Assembly (NCBI GenBank): GCA_916610825.1
Contig: OU744446.1
Coordinates: forward strand, 7,156,309 to 7,220,308
Length of the DNA: 64,000 bases
Source of the DNA: Haliclystus octoradiatus
Taxonomy: Eukaryota > Cnidaria > Staurozoa > Stauromedusae > Haliclystidae
Direction: 5' to 3'
This document shows, piece after piece, positions 23,941 to 34,894 of this stretch (position 1 is its first letter; every line of letters begins with the position of its first letter). The notes below the pieces were generated by a model. The model searched no databases. It worked only from the letters and a program-made list of their open reading frames with translations, and was not told the origin of the DNA. A program made the translations under genes and the position numbers.

Positions 23941-25212
23941 ATTACGCGGTTTGCAAATATATTAGCTACAGTGTTATTAACAGGTAAATGCCTTTGATAT
24001 AATTTCTGAGAATGTCCTCTAGTTTTGGTTTTGTGAGAGGCAAGAAACATTTCTTTTTTTAAATCAACCATTCCATTAACAACTTTGTAAACCATACATA
24101 GATCGGCGTAAATTCGCCGAACTTCTAAAGAAAGCCAAACCTAGCATCTTAAGTCGAGTACAATAATCAGAATTATCAGAATTTGAACATTTTCGGCATA
24201 CGCGTTTTGTAAATCTCTGTTGAACTTTTTCTATGCATTTAACATCTTTTAATAAATAAGGACTCCATACTGGCATGATACTGGTGAGTTAGACTCCAAT
24301 ATAGGACGTACATACGTTGTATAGGCTTTTATTAGACATCTATGGTCTTTAGAAGAGAAACAGTTGAATATATATATATAAGGTAAGATGCTGAATGAGC
24401 TTTACCAGCGATATTAGCATAGTGACTTGATGACTTTTAATCAGAACATATAATAACACCAAGATCTCTAACTTTATCTATTCTAACAACTTCTTCACTA
24501 TTCAGATAATATTTGCTTATGGATAAGTTCTTATTTCCAAAAGAGATAGCATCGCATTTTTCTATGGCGATTTGAAGTTGCCAGGCATTTGCCCAATCAC
24601 AAAAAGCGTCAAGCGTGTATTGGAGTGCATTATCGTCTGAGTTAGTGTAACGACCAACTGAAAATTTAGCATCAGCAGCGAAAAGTTCAACTTCACAATT
24701 CTGCTTTAAACAAGAATCAATGTCATTTACATAAATTAGAAACAATAAAGGTCCCAAAACAGAACCCTGCGGTACCCCGCTAGTAACATTTATTGATGAC
24801 GATAAAGAATTTCCAATAACTACTTGTTGCGAACGACCATTTAAATAGCTTTCTAACCAATTCAAAAGCTCAAAACGTATGCTTTGAGTTTTGAAAGTAA
24901 TTTTGAATGAGTGACAGTGTCAAATGCTTTTTTGAAATCTATATAAACTGCATCTACTTGCGCTCGTATGTTGATCACGTCACACCATTCATTGATTGTT
25001 AATAACAACTGAGTACATGTAGATCTTCGGCGAAAAAAACCACATTGCTTGTCGGTGATAAGATTATTACTGAGAAGAAAGCAAAGTAATTCATCGTGTA
25101 GACCTTTTTCCATTACTTTACAGGCAATACATGTTAGAGATATTGGACGATAGTTCTGTTTCTTTGATGATAGTCCCTTTTTATAAAGTGGAATGACTAG
25201 AGCGGTTTTAAG
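23874..25212 (-). pseudogene. Non-LTR retrotransposon reverse transcriptase, remnant 1
   Basis: On the minus strand from 25212: VIPLYKKGLSSKKQNYRPIS, then KQCGFFRRRST, VDAVYIDFKKAFDTV, a 1-bp frameshift near 24870, SGVPQGSVLGPLLFLIYVND, LFAADAKFS, KVRDLGVIICSD, then after further stops and shifts RPILESNSP, WSPYLLKDV..IEKVQQRFT and TRGHSQKLYQ. This is a CR1/Jockey-type RT with a C-terminal region. The catalytic ADD motif reads AAD, so even apart from the frameshifts the enzyme would be inactive. It is truncated at its 5' end next to the (ATATG)n tract. Confidence 0.92.
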
Positions 25213-25225
25213 GATATATTATGAC

Positions 25226-25293
25226 ATGATATGATATGATATATGATATGATATGATATGATATGATATGATATGTTGTTGTTGTTGTTGTTG
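25226..25293. repeat. (ATATG)n then (TTG)n microsatellite
   Basis: About ten ATATG units followed by about six TTG units. It lies between retroelement remnant 1 and the 3' region of remnant 2, and may be the 3' tail of remnant 2 or an older satellite target. Confidence 0.95.
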
Positions 25294-25552
25294 TCACTTT
25301 AATATCAATATACCCAATTTTACAGGATGTGTGATAATTACATAATTAAGTTCTATTTATATAACATATATGTATATACAATATTTATTTTATTTATTTA
25401 TTTATTATTATTATTTTTTTACAATGATAGTAACTATTAACAATCCTAATAAAATAACTGACCAATTATTACAAATCTGGTATAATATGTGATAATTATT
25501 AATTATTCTACCATTGTTTAATACAACCAAAATATAGTATAATCTAATATCA

Positions 25553-25576
25553 TTTTTTTTTTTTTTTTTTTTTTTA
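25553..25576 (-). repeat. Poly(T) tract (poly(A) on the minus strand)
   Basis: A T-run of about two dozen bases some 60 bp beyond the stop codon of retroelement remnant 2, consistent with its poly(A) tail. The sequence between this tract and the ATATG repeat is AT-rich with ATTT repeats (about 25385-25415). Confidence 0.8.
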
Positions 25577-25634
25577 ATATTTTATAAGCCTCTTGCACGA
25601 TAAGAATTGAGTACAAATGCCCCAAGAACATTGT

Positions 25635-26400
25635 TCACGATAGTAGGTGGATCCGAGAATAAGAAGTGAATCTTTTCTTCAGTTGTCGACGAGCTAAAAC
25701 TACTATATACATTCTATTTATTGCATTATAGAAGGATATCCTATTATTATGGTTTGAAGAACAGAAAAAGAGAAGATGAATTTCGTCATCAATATCATCT
25801 TTGTTGCAAACTGGACACAGGAGATCTTCGTATGGGATACCAATATGGCGTCCTGTTTGTACAGTTAATTTATGAGAACTTACTCTCAGTTTAGTTAACG
25901 TTATCCTAGCTTTTGTATGAGGTATAAGTAGGCAGTTTTCGATTTGAAACTTTGATTTAATTTTTCGGTAAAAGTTCAATTGATTAGAGTTTTGATTAGC
26001 GGAGAGATTATTTTCAAATAATTGAATAAATTTATGCGTCAAATCTTGCTCTACTGCTTTTATAAATAAGTTTTGAGAAGTCAAGGTTGATAAATCCTTA
26101 TTGCAAAGGAGTGTAAAATCAACTCCAACTTCTCTCAAAATATTTTTGACATTTGCAAGCCAAGTAAGGGGGGAACTATCTAAGACTTGTTCTCCAAAAG
26201 CTTTATATACTAGTGAATTTTGATCAGAGTTTAACAAATGAATACAGTATTTAATTATTTTAACTTTAACATCGATATTTAATGGTAATAATGCTAAGTC
26301 ATCGCGTATCGCAGTCAGGGTAACATTCTTTGGTGCATTTAGCATACTACGCATTACTTTTTTTTGAAAGGCTTCTAATGGGTGTGATATGTTTGTATGT
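25635..26400 (-). pseudogene. Non-LTR retrotransposon ORF2 C-terminal region, remnant 2
   Basis: An open frame of about 255 codons without internal stops: AFQKKVMRSMLNAPKNVTLT, ALLPLNIDVKVKII, then KARITLTKLRVSSHKLTVQT, GRHIGIP and CPVCNKDDIDDEIHLLFFC. The last part is the Cys/His knuckle typical of the C-terminus of non-LTR retrotransposon polyproteins. The RT domain is absent, so this is a 5'-truncated copy. It starts at a TATG microsatellite (26392-26412) and is followed by a poly(A)-like tract. It is the least decayed retroelement fragment here. Confidence 0.88.
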
Positions 26401-26589
26401 ATGTATGTATGTATTTTGTAGCACAATGGCTAACAGGCAAATAAACAAAGGAGGATATTTTTAAATGTATCCTCACTTACATGTGACCTTTAAAAAAAAG
26501 TATATATATATAAAGAAAACTATGTTATCAGAAATAATTAACAGGCAAAGGAAAAGTTACAGAACTGTGATAAATTAACGTGATTAAGT

Positions 26590-27000
26590 ATAAATTTGAA
26601 TGTTTGTAAAGAATTAGACGATAACTTCTTCAGGAAGAGAGTTCCATGGCTTGATTATTCTATTTGCAAAGTAATGTTTGCAACAGTCATAGTTAAATGA
26701 TTTAGTTGGGTACAGCGTCAGTGAATGTCCACGCAAGGAATATTTGGAATATTTAATAGTGAAAAATTCATCTGGAGCCAAGTCAATCAAGTTTTCAAAA
26801 TTCTGAAGACCATGTGAAGATCAAACTTAAGGCGGTGTAATTCTAGAGACTCAAGGTTGAGGTAGGTAAGATGATCTACATAGGGCTTGTAAGAATTATT
26901 TTTCAAACAAACATATCTTGTGAAAGAGCGCTGAACATTTTCTAAAATATTTATGTCCTTGATGAGATAGGGATTCCGAGATATTTAGGGATTCCGAGGG
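26590..27000 (-). pseudogene. Non-LTR retrotransposon RT C-terminus, remnant 3
   Basis: On the minus strand: YLIKDINILENVQRSFTRYV, LNLESLELHRLKFDLHMVF, then after a frameshift LIDLAPDEFFTIKYSKYSLR, GHSLTLYPTKSF and CKHYFANRIIKPWNSLPEEV. It matches the region after the RT core of remnant 1 but is a separate, diverged copy. It ends at a second (ATATG)n tract. Confidence 0.85.
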
Positions 27001-27007
27001 ATTTAGA

Positions 27008-27063
27008 GATATGATATGATATGATTTGATATGATATGATATGTTATGATATGATATGATATA
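27008..27063. repeat. (ATATG)n microsatellite, second tract
   Basis: About eleven ATATG units with a few substitutions, directly adjoining the 5' truncation of retroelement remnant 3. It mirrors the arrangement at 25226-25275. Confidence 0.95.
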
Positions 27064-27684
27064 TTTTGTCATTTTGTTGAATCATAAATAATCATTATAT
27101 TTTGTCATAAATCTAAGGTTTCTAGTTAAAACATGAATATGACCCTATCATTTATTAATTTGTTATATGCATAAATACCGTATATGACATATAGCATCAG
27201 GTTAACAACTATGAATGTAAAGATATGTATCTATACATTAGCTATGTGATGTAATACTATACGACTGATTAAATTATCTATATAATAACTTTGCAAAATG
27301 ATGACAAATTCAATGATCGTAGATTCTCCTTGAATTGAGCAATAGTTTTTGATGTAAATATCACCCGTCAGATTGTTCCACCAGGGTATTATAGGGTAGT
27401 ATTAACTTGGATTATCTATTGATAAATCTACAAGGTTATGCCTGATGTCAATATCAACCTAGATTGCTGCTAGTAAATATAGACTTGATATTTTTTAATC
27501 CTGTTTTTTTAAATCACTTCGATACATGCCTGCGTATGATATACTATAACAGCGAATTAATAGGGAATTGTATCGGCGGTTATAGTGTGAAAGACATTTA
27601 AAGTCGAAAAAGTGAAAAACCAGCTTTTTTTTCAAATTCTGAAAAGTGGTGAAATTACACTTAGGTTGACCTAGATTGCTGCTA

Positions 27685-27884
27685 CAGCGTAACTCGCTTA
27701 AGTGCAAGTCAAATTTGCCAAAGGTTTTCATTGCATTTATCCGAATTTGCAGTTATCCGAAATCGTTTACCAAGGAAAAGACTCAAGGAAAAGACCAGAA
27801 AATTGTTTTTAACAGGTTTCAAAGCCAATTTGCAAATAAGCGGGAATTTCATTTATCCGAATTGCACATAAGCGGGTTACACTG
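27685..27884. mobile_element. pogo/Tigger-like MITE (200 bp)
   Basis: Inverted ends CAGCGTAACTCGCTTAAGTG (left) and CAGTGTAACCCGCTTATGTG (right, reversed), flanked by TA on both sides (27683-27684, 27885-27886). The neighbouring repeat units have the uninterrupted site GCTGCTAGTAAATATAG. It also contains internal ATCCGAA words near both ends. No coding frame. Confidence 0.9.
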
Positions 27885-28150
27885 TATAGTAAGTATAGAC
27901 TTGACATTTTTTAATCCAGTTTTTAAAATCACTTCCATACATGTCTGCGTATGACATACTAATATTAATAGTGAATTGTATAGGCGGTTATAGTGTGAGA
28001 GACAATTAAAGTCGCGAAAGAGAACAAACGGCTTTTTTCAAATTCTGAAAAATGGGTGAAGTCACAGGTCAACCTAGATTGCTGCTAGCTAGTAAATATA
28101 GACTTGAATTTCTTTTAAATCACTTCGATACATATCTGCGTATGACATAC

Positions 28151-28204
28151 CATAGTTTATAGAGACAAACCCTATATTACCAGGGTTTGTCTCTATAAAC
28201 TATG
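28151..28204. mobile_element. 54-bp perfect hairpin insertion
   Basis: A palindrome of 23-24 bp arms (CATAGTTTATAGAGACAAAC, then CCT) around the loop ATATTACC. It is flanked by the 7-bp direct repeat GACATAC (28144-28150 and 28205-28211). Sister repeat units at 27535 and 27945 lack the insert and have a single copy of the flanking word. Confidence 0.85.
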
Positions 28205-28431
28205 GACATACTAAAATTAACAGTGAATTGTTTCGCCGGCTGTGGCGTGAGAGCCATTTAAAGTCGAGAAAGTGAAAAACCGGCTTTTTTTTTTAATTCT
28301 GAAAAGTAGTGAAATCACACTTAGGTCAACCACTTGATAAAGACTTGATAATTTTCCGTAGTCATTTCACAATAGTTTGTTTTGATTAAATTACACAAGT
28401 TTAATTTTGAAGAATATCGTACGTGATAGGC

Positions 28432-31400
28432 AACCGATAAGTTTAATGAGGAAAATGAATAAGTCGATGAAAAAGCCGTAAAAGAGACGAAATTTTGTGC
28501 ACTATATCAACGTATGATACTGATACACCTTTGTGTGAAGAATTAGCTACAAATTGGAATTTTTTCAAAATGACTTGTTTTGATCAAAATCGGGGTAAAT
28601 TACACGTGTTCAGTAGTAAAAAATCCTGATTTGAACCGATAAGTTTAATGAGGAAAATGAATAAGTCGATGAAAAAACCCTTTAATATACAAACTTTTGT
28701 GCATTATAGCAAGGTATGATAGTGATACACTTTTGTGTGAAGAATTAGCTACAAATTTGAGTTATTTCAAAATGACTTGTTTTGATCAAAATCGGGGTAA
28801 ATTACACGTGTTCAGTAGTAAAAAATCCTGATTTCAACCGATAAGTTTAATGAGGAAAATGAATAATTCGATGAAAAAGCCGTTTAAGATACGAACTTTT
28901 GTGCACTATAGCAAGGTATTATACTGATACACATTTGTGTGAAGTATTAGCTAGCAATTATAGCGATTAACCATGAATTGGCGTGGATTAAACTACATGA
29001 GTTTAGTACTGATCAAAAAATCCTGAAATGAACCGATAAGTTTAATGAGGAAAATGAATAAGTCGATGAAAAAACCCTTTAATATACAAACTTTTGTGCA
29101 TTATAGCAAGGTATGATACTGATACACCTTTGTGTGAAGAATTAGCTACAAATTGGAGTTATTTCAAAATGACTTGTTTTGATCAAAATCGGGGTAAATT
29201 ACACGTGTTCAGTAGTAAAAAATCCTGATTTCAACCGATAAGTTTAATGAGGAAAATGAATAATTCGATGAAAAAGCCGTTTAAGATACGAACTTTTGTG
29301 CACTATAGCAAGGTATTATACTGATACACATTTGTGTGAAGTATTAGCTAGCAATTATAGCGATTAACCATGAATTGGCGTGGATTAAACTACATGAGTT
29401 TAGTATTGATCAAAAAATCCTGAATTGAACCGATAAGTTTAATGAGGAAAATGAATAAGTCGATGAAAAAACCCTTTAATATACAAACTTTTGTGCATTA
29501 TAGCAAGGTATGATACCGATACACCTTTGTGTGAAGAATTAGCTACAAATTGGAGTTATTTCAAAATGACTTGTTTTGATCAAAATCGGGGTAAATTACA
29601 CGTGTTCAGTAGTAAAAAATCCTGATTTCAACCGATAAGTTTAATGAGGAAAATGAATAATTCGATGAAAAAGCCGTTTAAGATACGAACTTTTGTGCAC
29701 TATAGCAAGGTATTATACTGATACACATTTGTGTGAAGTATTAGCTAGCAATTATAGCGATTAACCATGAATTGGCGTGGATTAAACTACATGAGTTTAG
29801 TACTGATCAAAAAATCCTGAAATGAACCGATAAGTTTAATGAGGAAAATGAATAAGTCGATGAAAAAACCCTTTAATATACAAACTTTTGTGCATTATAG
29901 CAAGGTATGATACTGATACACCTTTGTGTGAAGAATTAGCTACAAATTGGAGTTATTTCAAAATGACTTGTTTTGATCAAAATCGGGGTAAATTACACGT
30001 GTTCAGTAGTAAAAAATCCTGATTTCAACCGATAAGTTTAATGAGGAAAATGAATAATTCGATGAAAAAGCCGTTTAAGTTACGAACTTTTGTGCACTAT
30101 AGCAAGGTATTATACTGATACACATTTGTGTGAAGTATTAGCTAGCAATTATAGCGATTAACCATGAATTGGCGTGGATTAAACTACATGAGTTTAGTAC
30201 TGATCAAAAAATCCTGAATTGAACCGATAAGTTTAATGAGGAAAATGAATAAGTCGATGAAAAAACCCTTTAATATACAAACTTTTGTGCATTATAGCAA
30301 GATATGATACCGATACACCTTTGTGTGAAGAATTAGCTACAAATTGGAGTTATTTCAAAATGACTTGTTTTGATCAAAATCGGGGTAAATTACACGTGTT
30401 CAGTAGTAAAAAATCCTGATTTGAACCGATAAGTTTAATGAGGAAAATGAATAAGTCGATGAAAAAACCCTTTAATATACAAACTTTTGTTCACTATAGC
30501 AAGGTATGATACTGATACACCTTTGTGTGAAGAATTAGCTACAAATTGGAGTTATTTCAAAATGACTTGTTTTGATCAAAATCGGGGTAAATTACACGTG
30601 TTCAGTAGTAAAAAATCCTGATTTCAACCGATAAGTTTAATGAGGAAAATGAATAATTCGATGAAAAAGCCGTCTAAGATGCAAACTTTTGTGCACTATA
30701 GCAAGGTATTATACTGATACACATTTGTGTGAAGTATTAGCTAGCAATTATAGCGATTAACCATGAATTGGCGTGGATTAAACCACATGAGTTTAGTACT
30801 AATCAAAAAATCCTGAAATAAACCGATAAGTTTAATGAGGAAAATGAATAAGTCGATGAAAAAACCCTTTAAAATACAAACTTTTGTGCATTATAGCAAG
30901 GTATGATAGTGATACACCTTTGTGTGAAGAATTAGCTACAAATTGGAGTTATTTCAAAATGACTTGTTTTGATCAAAATCGGGGTAAATTACACGTGTTC
31001 AGTAGTAAAAAATCCTGATTTGAACCGATAAGTTTAATGAGGAAAATGAATAAGTCGATGAAAAAACCCTTTAATATACAAACTTTTGTTCACTATAGCA
31101 AGGTATGATACTGATACACCTTTGTGTGAAGAATTAGCTACAAATTGGAGTTATTTCAAAATGACTTGTTTTGATCAAAATCGGGGTAAATTAGACGTGT
31201 TCAGTAGTAAAAAATCCTGATTTGAGCCGATAAGTTTAATGAGGAAAATGAATAAGTCGATGAAAAAGCCGTAAAAGATACGAACTTTTGTGCACTATAG
31301 CAACGTATGATGCGGATACATTTTTGTATGAAGTATTACTCACGAATTATAGTTATTAACGATGAATTTGTTTGGATTAAATTAATCGTGTTTATTAGTA

Positions 31401-31560
31401 AAGAATATCGGCTATTGTACCGATAAGTTTAATGAGGAAAATTAAGAAGTCGATGATAAAACTGTTTAAGATACGAACTTTTGTGCACTATAGCAAGGTA
31501 TTATACTGATGTACCTTTATATGAAGAAATAGCTATAACGATTATGGTTATATTGTGATG
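28432..31560. repeat. Right terminal tandem array of the foldback element
   Basis: Sixteen units begin with the ACCGATAAGTTTAATGAGG word at 28432, 28634, 28836, 29031, 29233, 29428, 29630, 29825, 30027, 30222, 30424, 30626, 30821, 31023, 31225 and 31418. Spacings are 202 or 195 bp. The 202-bp type carries GACTTGTTTTGATCAAAATC; the 195-bp type carries TAGCGATTAACCATGAATTG. For most of the array they alternate as a 397-bp higher-order unit whose copies are nearly identical, so amplification was recent. Confidence 0.95.
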
Positions 31561-32404
31561 GTTAATCATTTTCGACATAAACTTATTCCTGGATTGTGAA
31601 ACTTTCCGATCTAATCCCTACTGTTTCACACGTTAATTATATTCGTTGCAAACTTCGTAGATTCAGTATAAATGATAAGAACATGTTCATAAAGTTTAAT
31701 CGATATTTATTAATTCGATGAATCAATGTAGATTCTCCATTAACTATGTTTTTGAGTTGTTGTTATAATAAACCGCATTGATTTATATTATTTCCTGCAT
31801 TTTGAAAAAAAATCGCATTTTTACGATATTTTTCCGCTTTTCTCTATTAAACATTTTTCAAACGCGGCGGATTTTTCGGCGTTAAACTTTTCTTCATTAA
31901 ACTTTTCTACATTAAACTTTTCTCCATAAAGACAAACTTCGAAATAGTACAAACATGATAGAGGACTTCGGACGTTCTTATTCAAGTTTACAGCCATGTA
32001 CTACAGCCACTAGAACTACAGTAATGCAGATTCTATCATTTGTCGGTTTTGCGGTATATCTTCATTGCATAAATTATTATCCTCTCTATCAAAGTTATAT
32101 GATTAACAAAATTAGGGTTTTGCAATGTGAAGTCTCGTTCCTTATTTTACATACGCCACAAAATTATTTTACCAGTCTAGTAATCATTCCTTCGGCTAGA
32201 AAGTAGAACATGTTAGCATCATGTCGTCACAATCTGTAGTTTATAGGATGCGGTAATACAGTGCAGAAGTTACTTTGCACAAAATACCTTTCTACAGAGA
32301 CGAGAAATCAGATGGACAGATTTCACTTCTGTGAAAAGAGGACTATAAAACCGACGGTTATGGTGTTCTTAATAGCGTTTCCCACCATACATTATGATTT
32401 TTAC

Positions 32405-34756
32405 CAGGCCCGGATAGAGGGGGGGTCTCGTATGTCAATTGACAAACGTTCCTTTTCTCTCAATGACGTAATCATGACGTAATCTGGTTTTTTGCATATC
32501 ATTGATAAATGATTAATCATGTCTATGAAGTAAATCATGTCTATGAAGTAGGGCCTTTTTAATTGAATGATCATAGCTAACTTCATCGCTCCCTATACTT
32601 ATTCAATTGAACAGCTTGCATCAATCAAATGATCTCAGTCCACTGTGATTGGGTAACGATCAGAGGCTTTAACAATTGACCTACTTTGATAACAATTGAC
32701 ATGATTTCTGTTTGGCACCTGATTGGTTAAAGATTGAAATTTTGATTCTCTTCGATAACAATTGACAAACTTTGTAACAATCGTGACATAGAAAATGTCA
32801 AACTGCAGATTGAGGCAAGTATTTGATTGGAAGAAACTCAAGCCTGTCCTTGCTTTACGCAATATGATTGGTTTTTAAACAATTGACAAACTACTTCAAT
32901 CTTGGGCATATTTGACAGAGAGATAATCTGAACAAGGGCACATGATCGTTAAAGAAATTTAAAAACAACGAGCGGTAAACTTAGGCCTGGATTATACAGC
33001 GCGCTTTCGAGCGTGCCGTGCTTTCGTTTACAGTAAATTGAAAGTTGGCTCGCTGCCGGCGCGCCCGTTTAACTTGACACGGCTCGCTGTCATTAGCACG
33101 GCGCGCTCCAAATCGAAAGCTCGCGTAGGAAGAGCGTGCTTTCACTTGAAGGCGAACTTTCATTTCGACATTCCAGGGATTCCTCTTACCATATTTGGTA
33201 AAAACCGGGGGTTGATGTCGAGAAAGAAATGTCTAGCCTCTTTTTCTCGGCCGTTGCCTAGATACAGTTCCGTTTTGCAAATAAACAGATGAATAAACAT
33301 TGATTTTCTTTCGAATTATAATCGAAATCCACAAAATAATAATAGGGAAACTACTCAGAGCATCTGTACTTCTCAATTAAAGAGGAGAAAACTTTCAAAT
33401 AGTATTAATTAGACAAGGTTATATATATATGCTCTGCAGATTAGATATAAGCCACTGTCTTGTATTTGTAGGACCATGGTAGGTTAAAAAACTATCATTG
33501 TACGATAATCACAACTATTTGATGGCGAATTGTGATAAAAATCACTTTTTGAAGCAATAAATTTATTTCACGAAAAGCGTATACTTGTCAATCAAAAGTC
33601 TTGTGAGATATTTTCTTACACGTCATCATGTAATTCAAAGGAAGTTTTTACACAACTTTTGAGGACGGCTCGCTGTATAACTAGACATTTTCAAAAGCGC
33701 GCGCCTTCAAATGAAAGCGCGCTCGAAAGCACGGCACGCTCGAAAGCGCGCTGTATAATTCAGGCCTTACTTGTTTTGACACACGGTCATTTTGTTGGCG
33801 TGCAGTCAGGAGCCAGGAGTCAGTATACAGTATATTCGAACATTTAAGCTATTATCTGAGCTTTGATATGTGGTGGAGGATTATCATAGAAGGACGTCAG
33901 ACGGCGAACGTTATTTTATCTGCAGTGTTGGCCAAATCGTAAAATCGATTCAAGTTGTCATTTTCCCATATATATGTCCTCGAAAATATGGAATTACCAA
34001 TGCGACTGTTAACTTTGTGAAACAAAAATAATTGGTATCTCGCTATTCATTTACATTATTGGTTTGCTTTACAAGTTTATCGCAGTTCAATGAATTGTTT
34101 ACTAAGCTACACTTTTTTTTCTCTGGATGCCTAATTATGAACTGATTTCCAGATTTAGCAAACTCAAAACTGGGTAATCATTAATTGAGAAAGAGATGTT
34201 GGCTTCTTTCCTAGATTATGAGCCTACTGTATCAATACGAGATGAATATGATCACTGCTCAAATGATCTCATGTACGTTTGTTTTGATTTATTGGATTGT
34301 GGAGAACCGTAGAACTGATTCCAGCGGCGATTAGCTACGATTAGTAGTCAAAGATCAGAAGGAACATCAGTGCTGTTTGTTGGTGATTAATTTAACAAGC
34401 TAAATATACTATTTAATTTATATTTTATCACTATGCTTTTAAATTTGATTGAACAACGTACATAACATATATTTGCAATTTCGCCAAGATAGATTTCAGT
34501 TTGCACGCAGGCTAATATTGATTTGGTAATTTAATGTAACGGTATCAAATTTAGAAATAGAAATAATAACATATTCCCTTTTTATTAAACAAAATAAATG
34601 ATGAAGGGAGTTGCTGGTGCCGGGGGACTGTTAAATGACTATTTATTTCCTCTTCCAGGGCCATTGCAGTAGGGGGGGTTTTGTCCCCTAATATGGGCGT
34701 GGCGATTTGATTACGTCATTTTGACAGGGGTATTCAAAATCCTGTATCCGGGCCTG
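32405..34756. mobile_element. hAT-like non-autonomous element (2.35 kb)
   Basis: Ends CAGGCCCGGATA in inverted orientation (12 bp perfect), flanked by the exact 8-bp duplication ATTTTTAC (32397-32404 and 34757-34764). Subterminal GACGTAATC / GATTACGTC words are also inverted. The left third has several AACAATTGAC repeats. A Harbinger-like MITE is nested inside. No transposase frame was seen. Confidence 0.9.
32984..33766. mobile_element. Harbinger-like MITE nested in the hAT-like element
   Basis: Inverted ends GGCCTGGATTATACAGCGCG and GGCCTGAATTATACAGCGCG continue for more than 40 bp with one mismatch (CTTTCGAGCGTGCCGTGC). TTA is duplicated at 32981-32983 and 33767-33769. The GC-rich subterminal part repeats GCGCGCTTTCGA. 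Its terminal core GATTATACxGCxxxCTTTCGA is shared with the element at 3860-5207. Confidence 0.93.
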
Positions 34757-34894
34757 ATTTTTACCCTCAAAAGAACACTCCATTTTCAGTGCAGACATAT
34801 GCTTACAACAATAAATTCTACTAAATTAGCTAGCTTTTGTGGTCACCAGAGAATCTTTTGATATGTGTTAAATATGTGTGAGAATGAAATGTCA

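Larger units (their letters stand above)
27460..28340. repeat. Central tandem repeats of the foldback element, right part (3 copies)
   Basis: Three copies of a unit of about 200-240 bp share CCTAGATTGCTGCTAGTAAA, GACTTGA, AAATCACTTCxATACAT, TGCGTATGAxATACTA and AAAGTCGxGAAAGTGAAAA. The first is split by a pogo-like MITE (27685-27884), the third by a 54-bp hairpin (28151-28204). Confidence 0.85.
20830..31941. mobile_element. Foldback-type element with long tandem-repeat inverted termini (about 11.1 kb)
   Basis: Both ends contain GAAGAAAAGTTT / GTAGAAAA words in inverted orientation (left 20845-20880, right 31875-31930), followed inward by inverted arrays of roughly 200-bp units (left 21.1-22.8 kb, right 28.4-31.5 kb). 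The 9-bp AAATAGTAC abuts the element on both sides (20821-20829 and 31942-31950), a candidate target duplication of the length used by Foldback and Mutator-like elements. The centre (22.9-28.4 kb) carries other tandem repeats interrupted by retroelement debris. No transposase was found, so it appears non-autonomous. Confidence 0.65.

Noticed and set aside
28432-31560. CRISPR-like array
   Set aside because: Units are contiguous 195-202 bp repeats without variable spacers, in a eukaryotic genome.
28432-31560. Centromeric satellite
   Set aside because: The higher-order pattern is reminiscent, but the array is short, inverted relative to a partner array and bounded by transposon-like ends.
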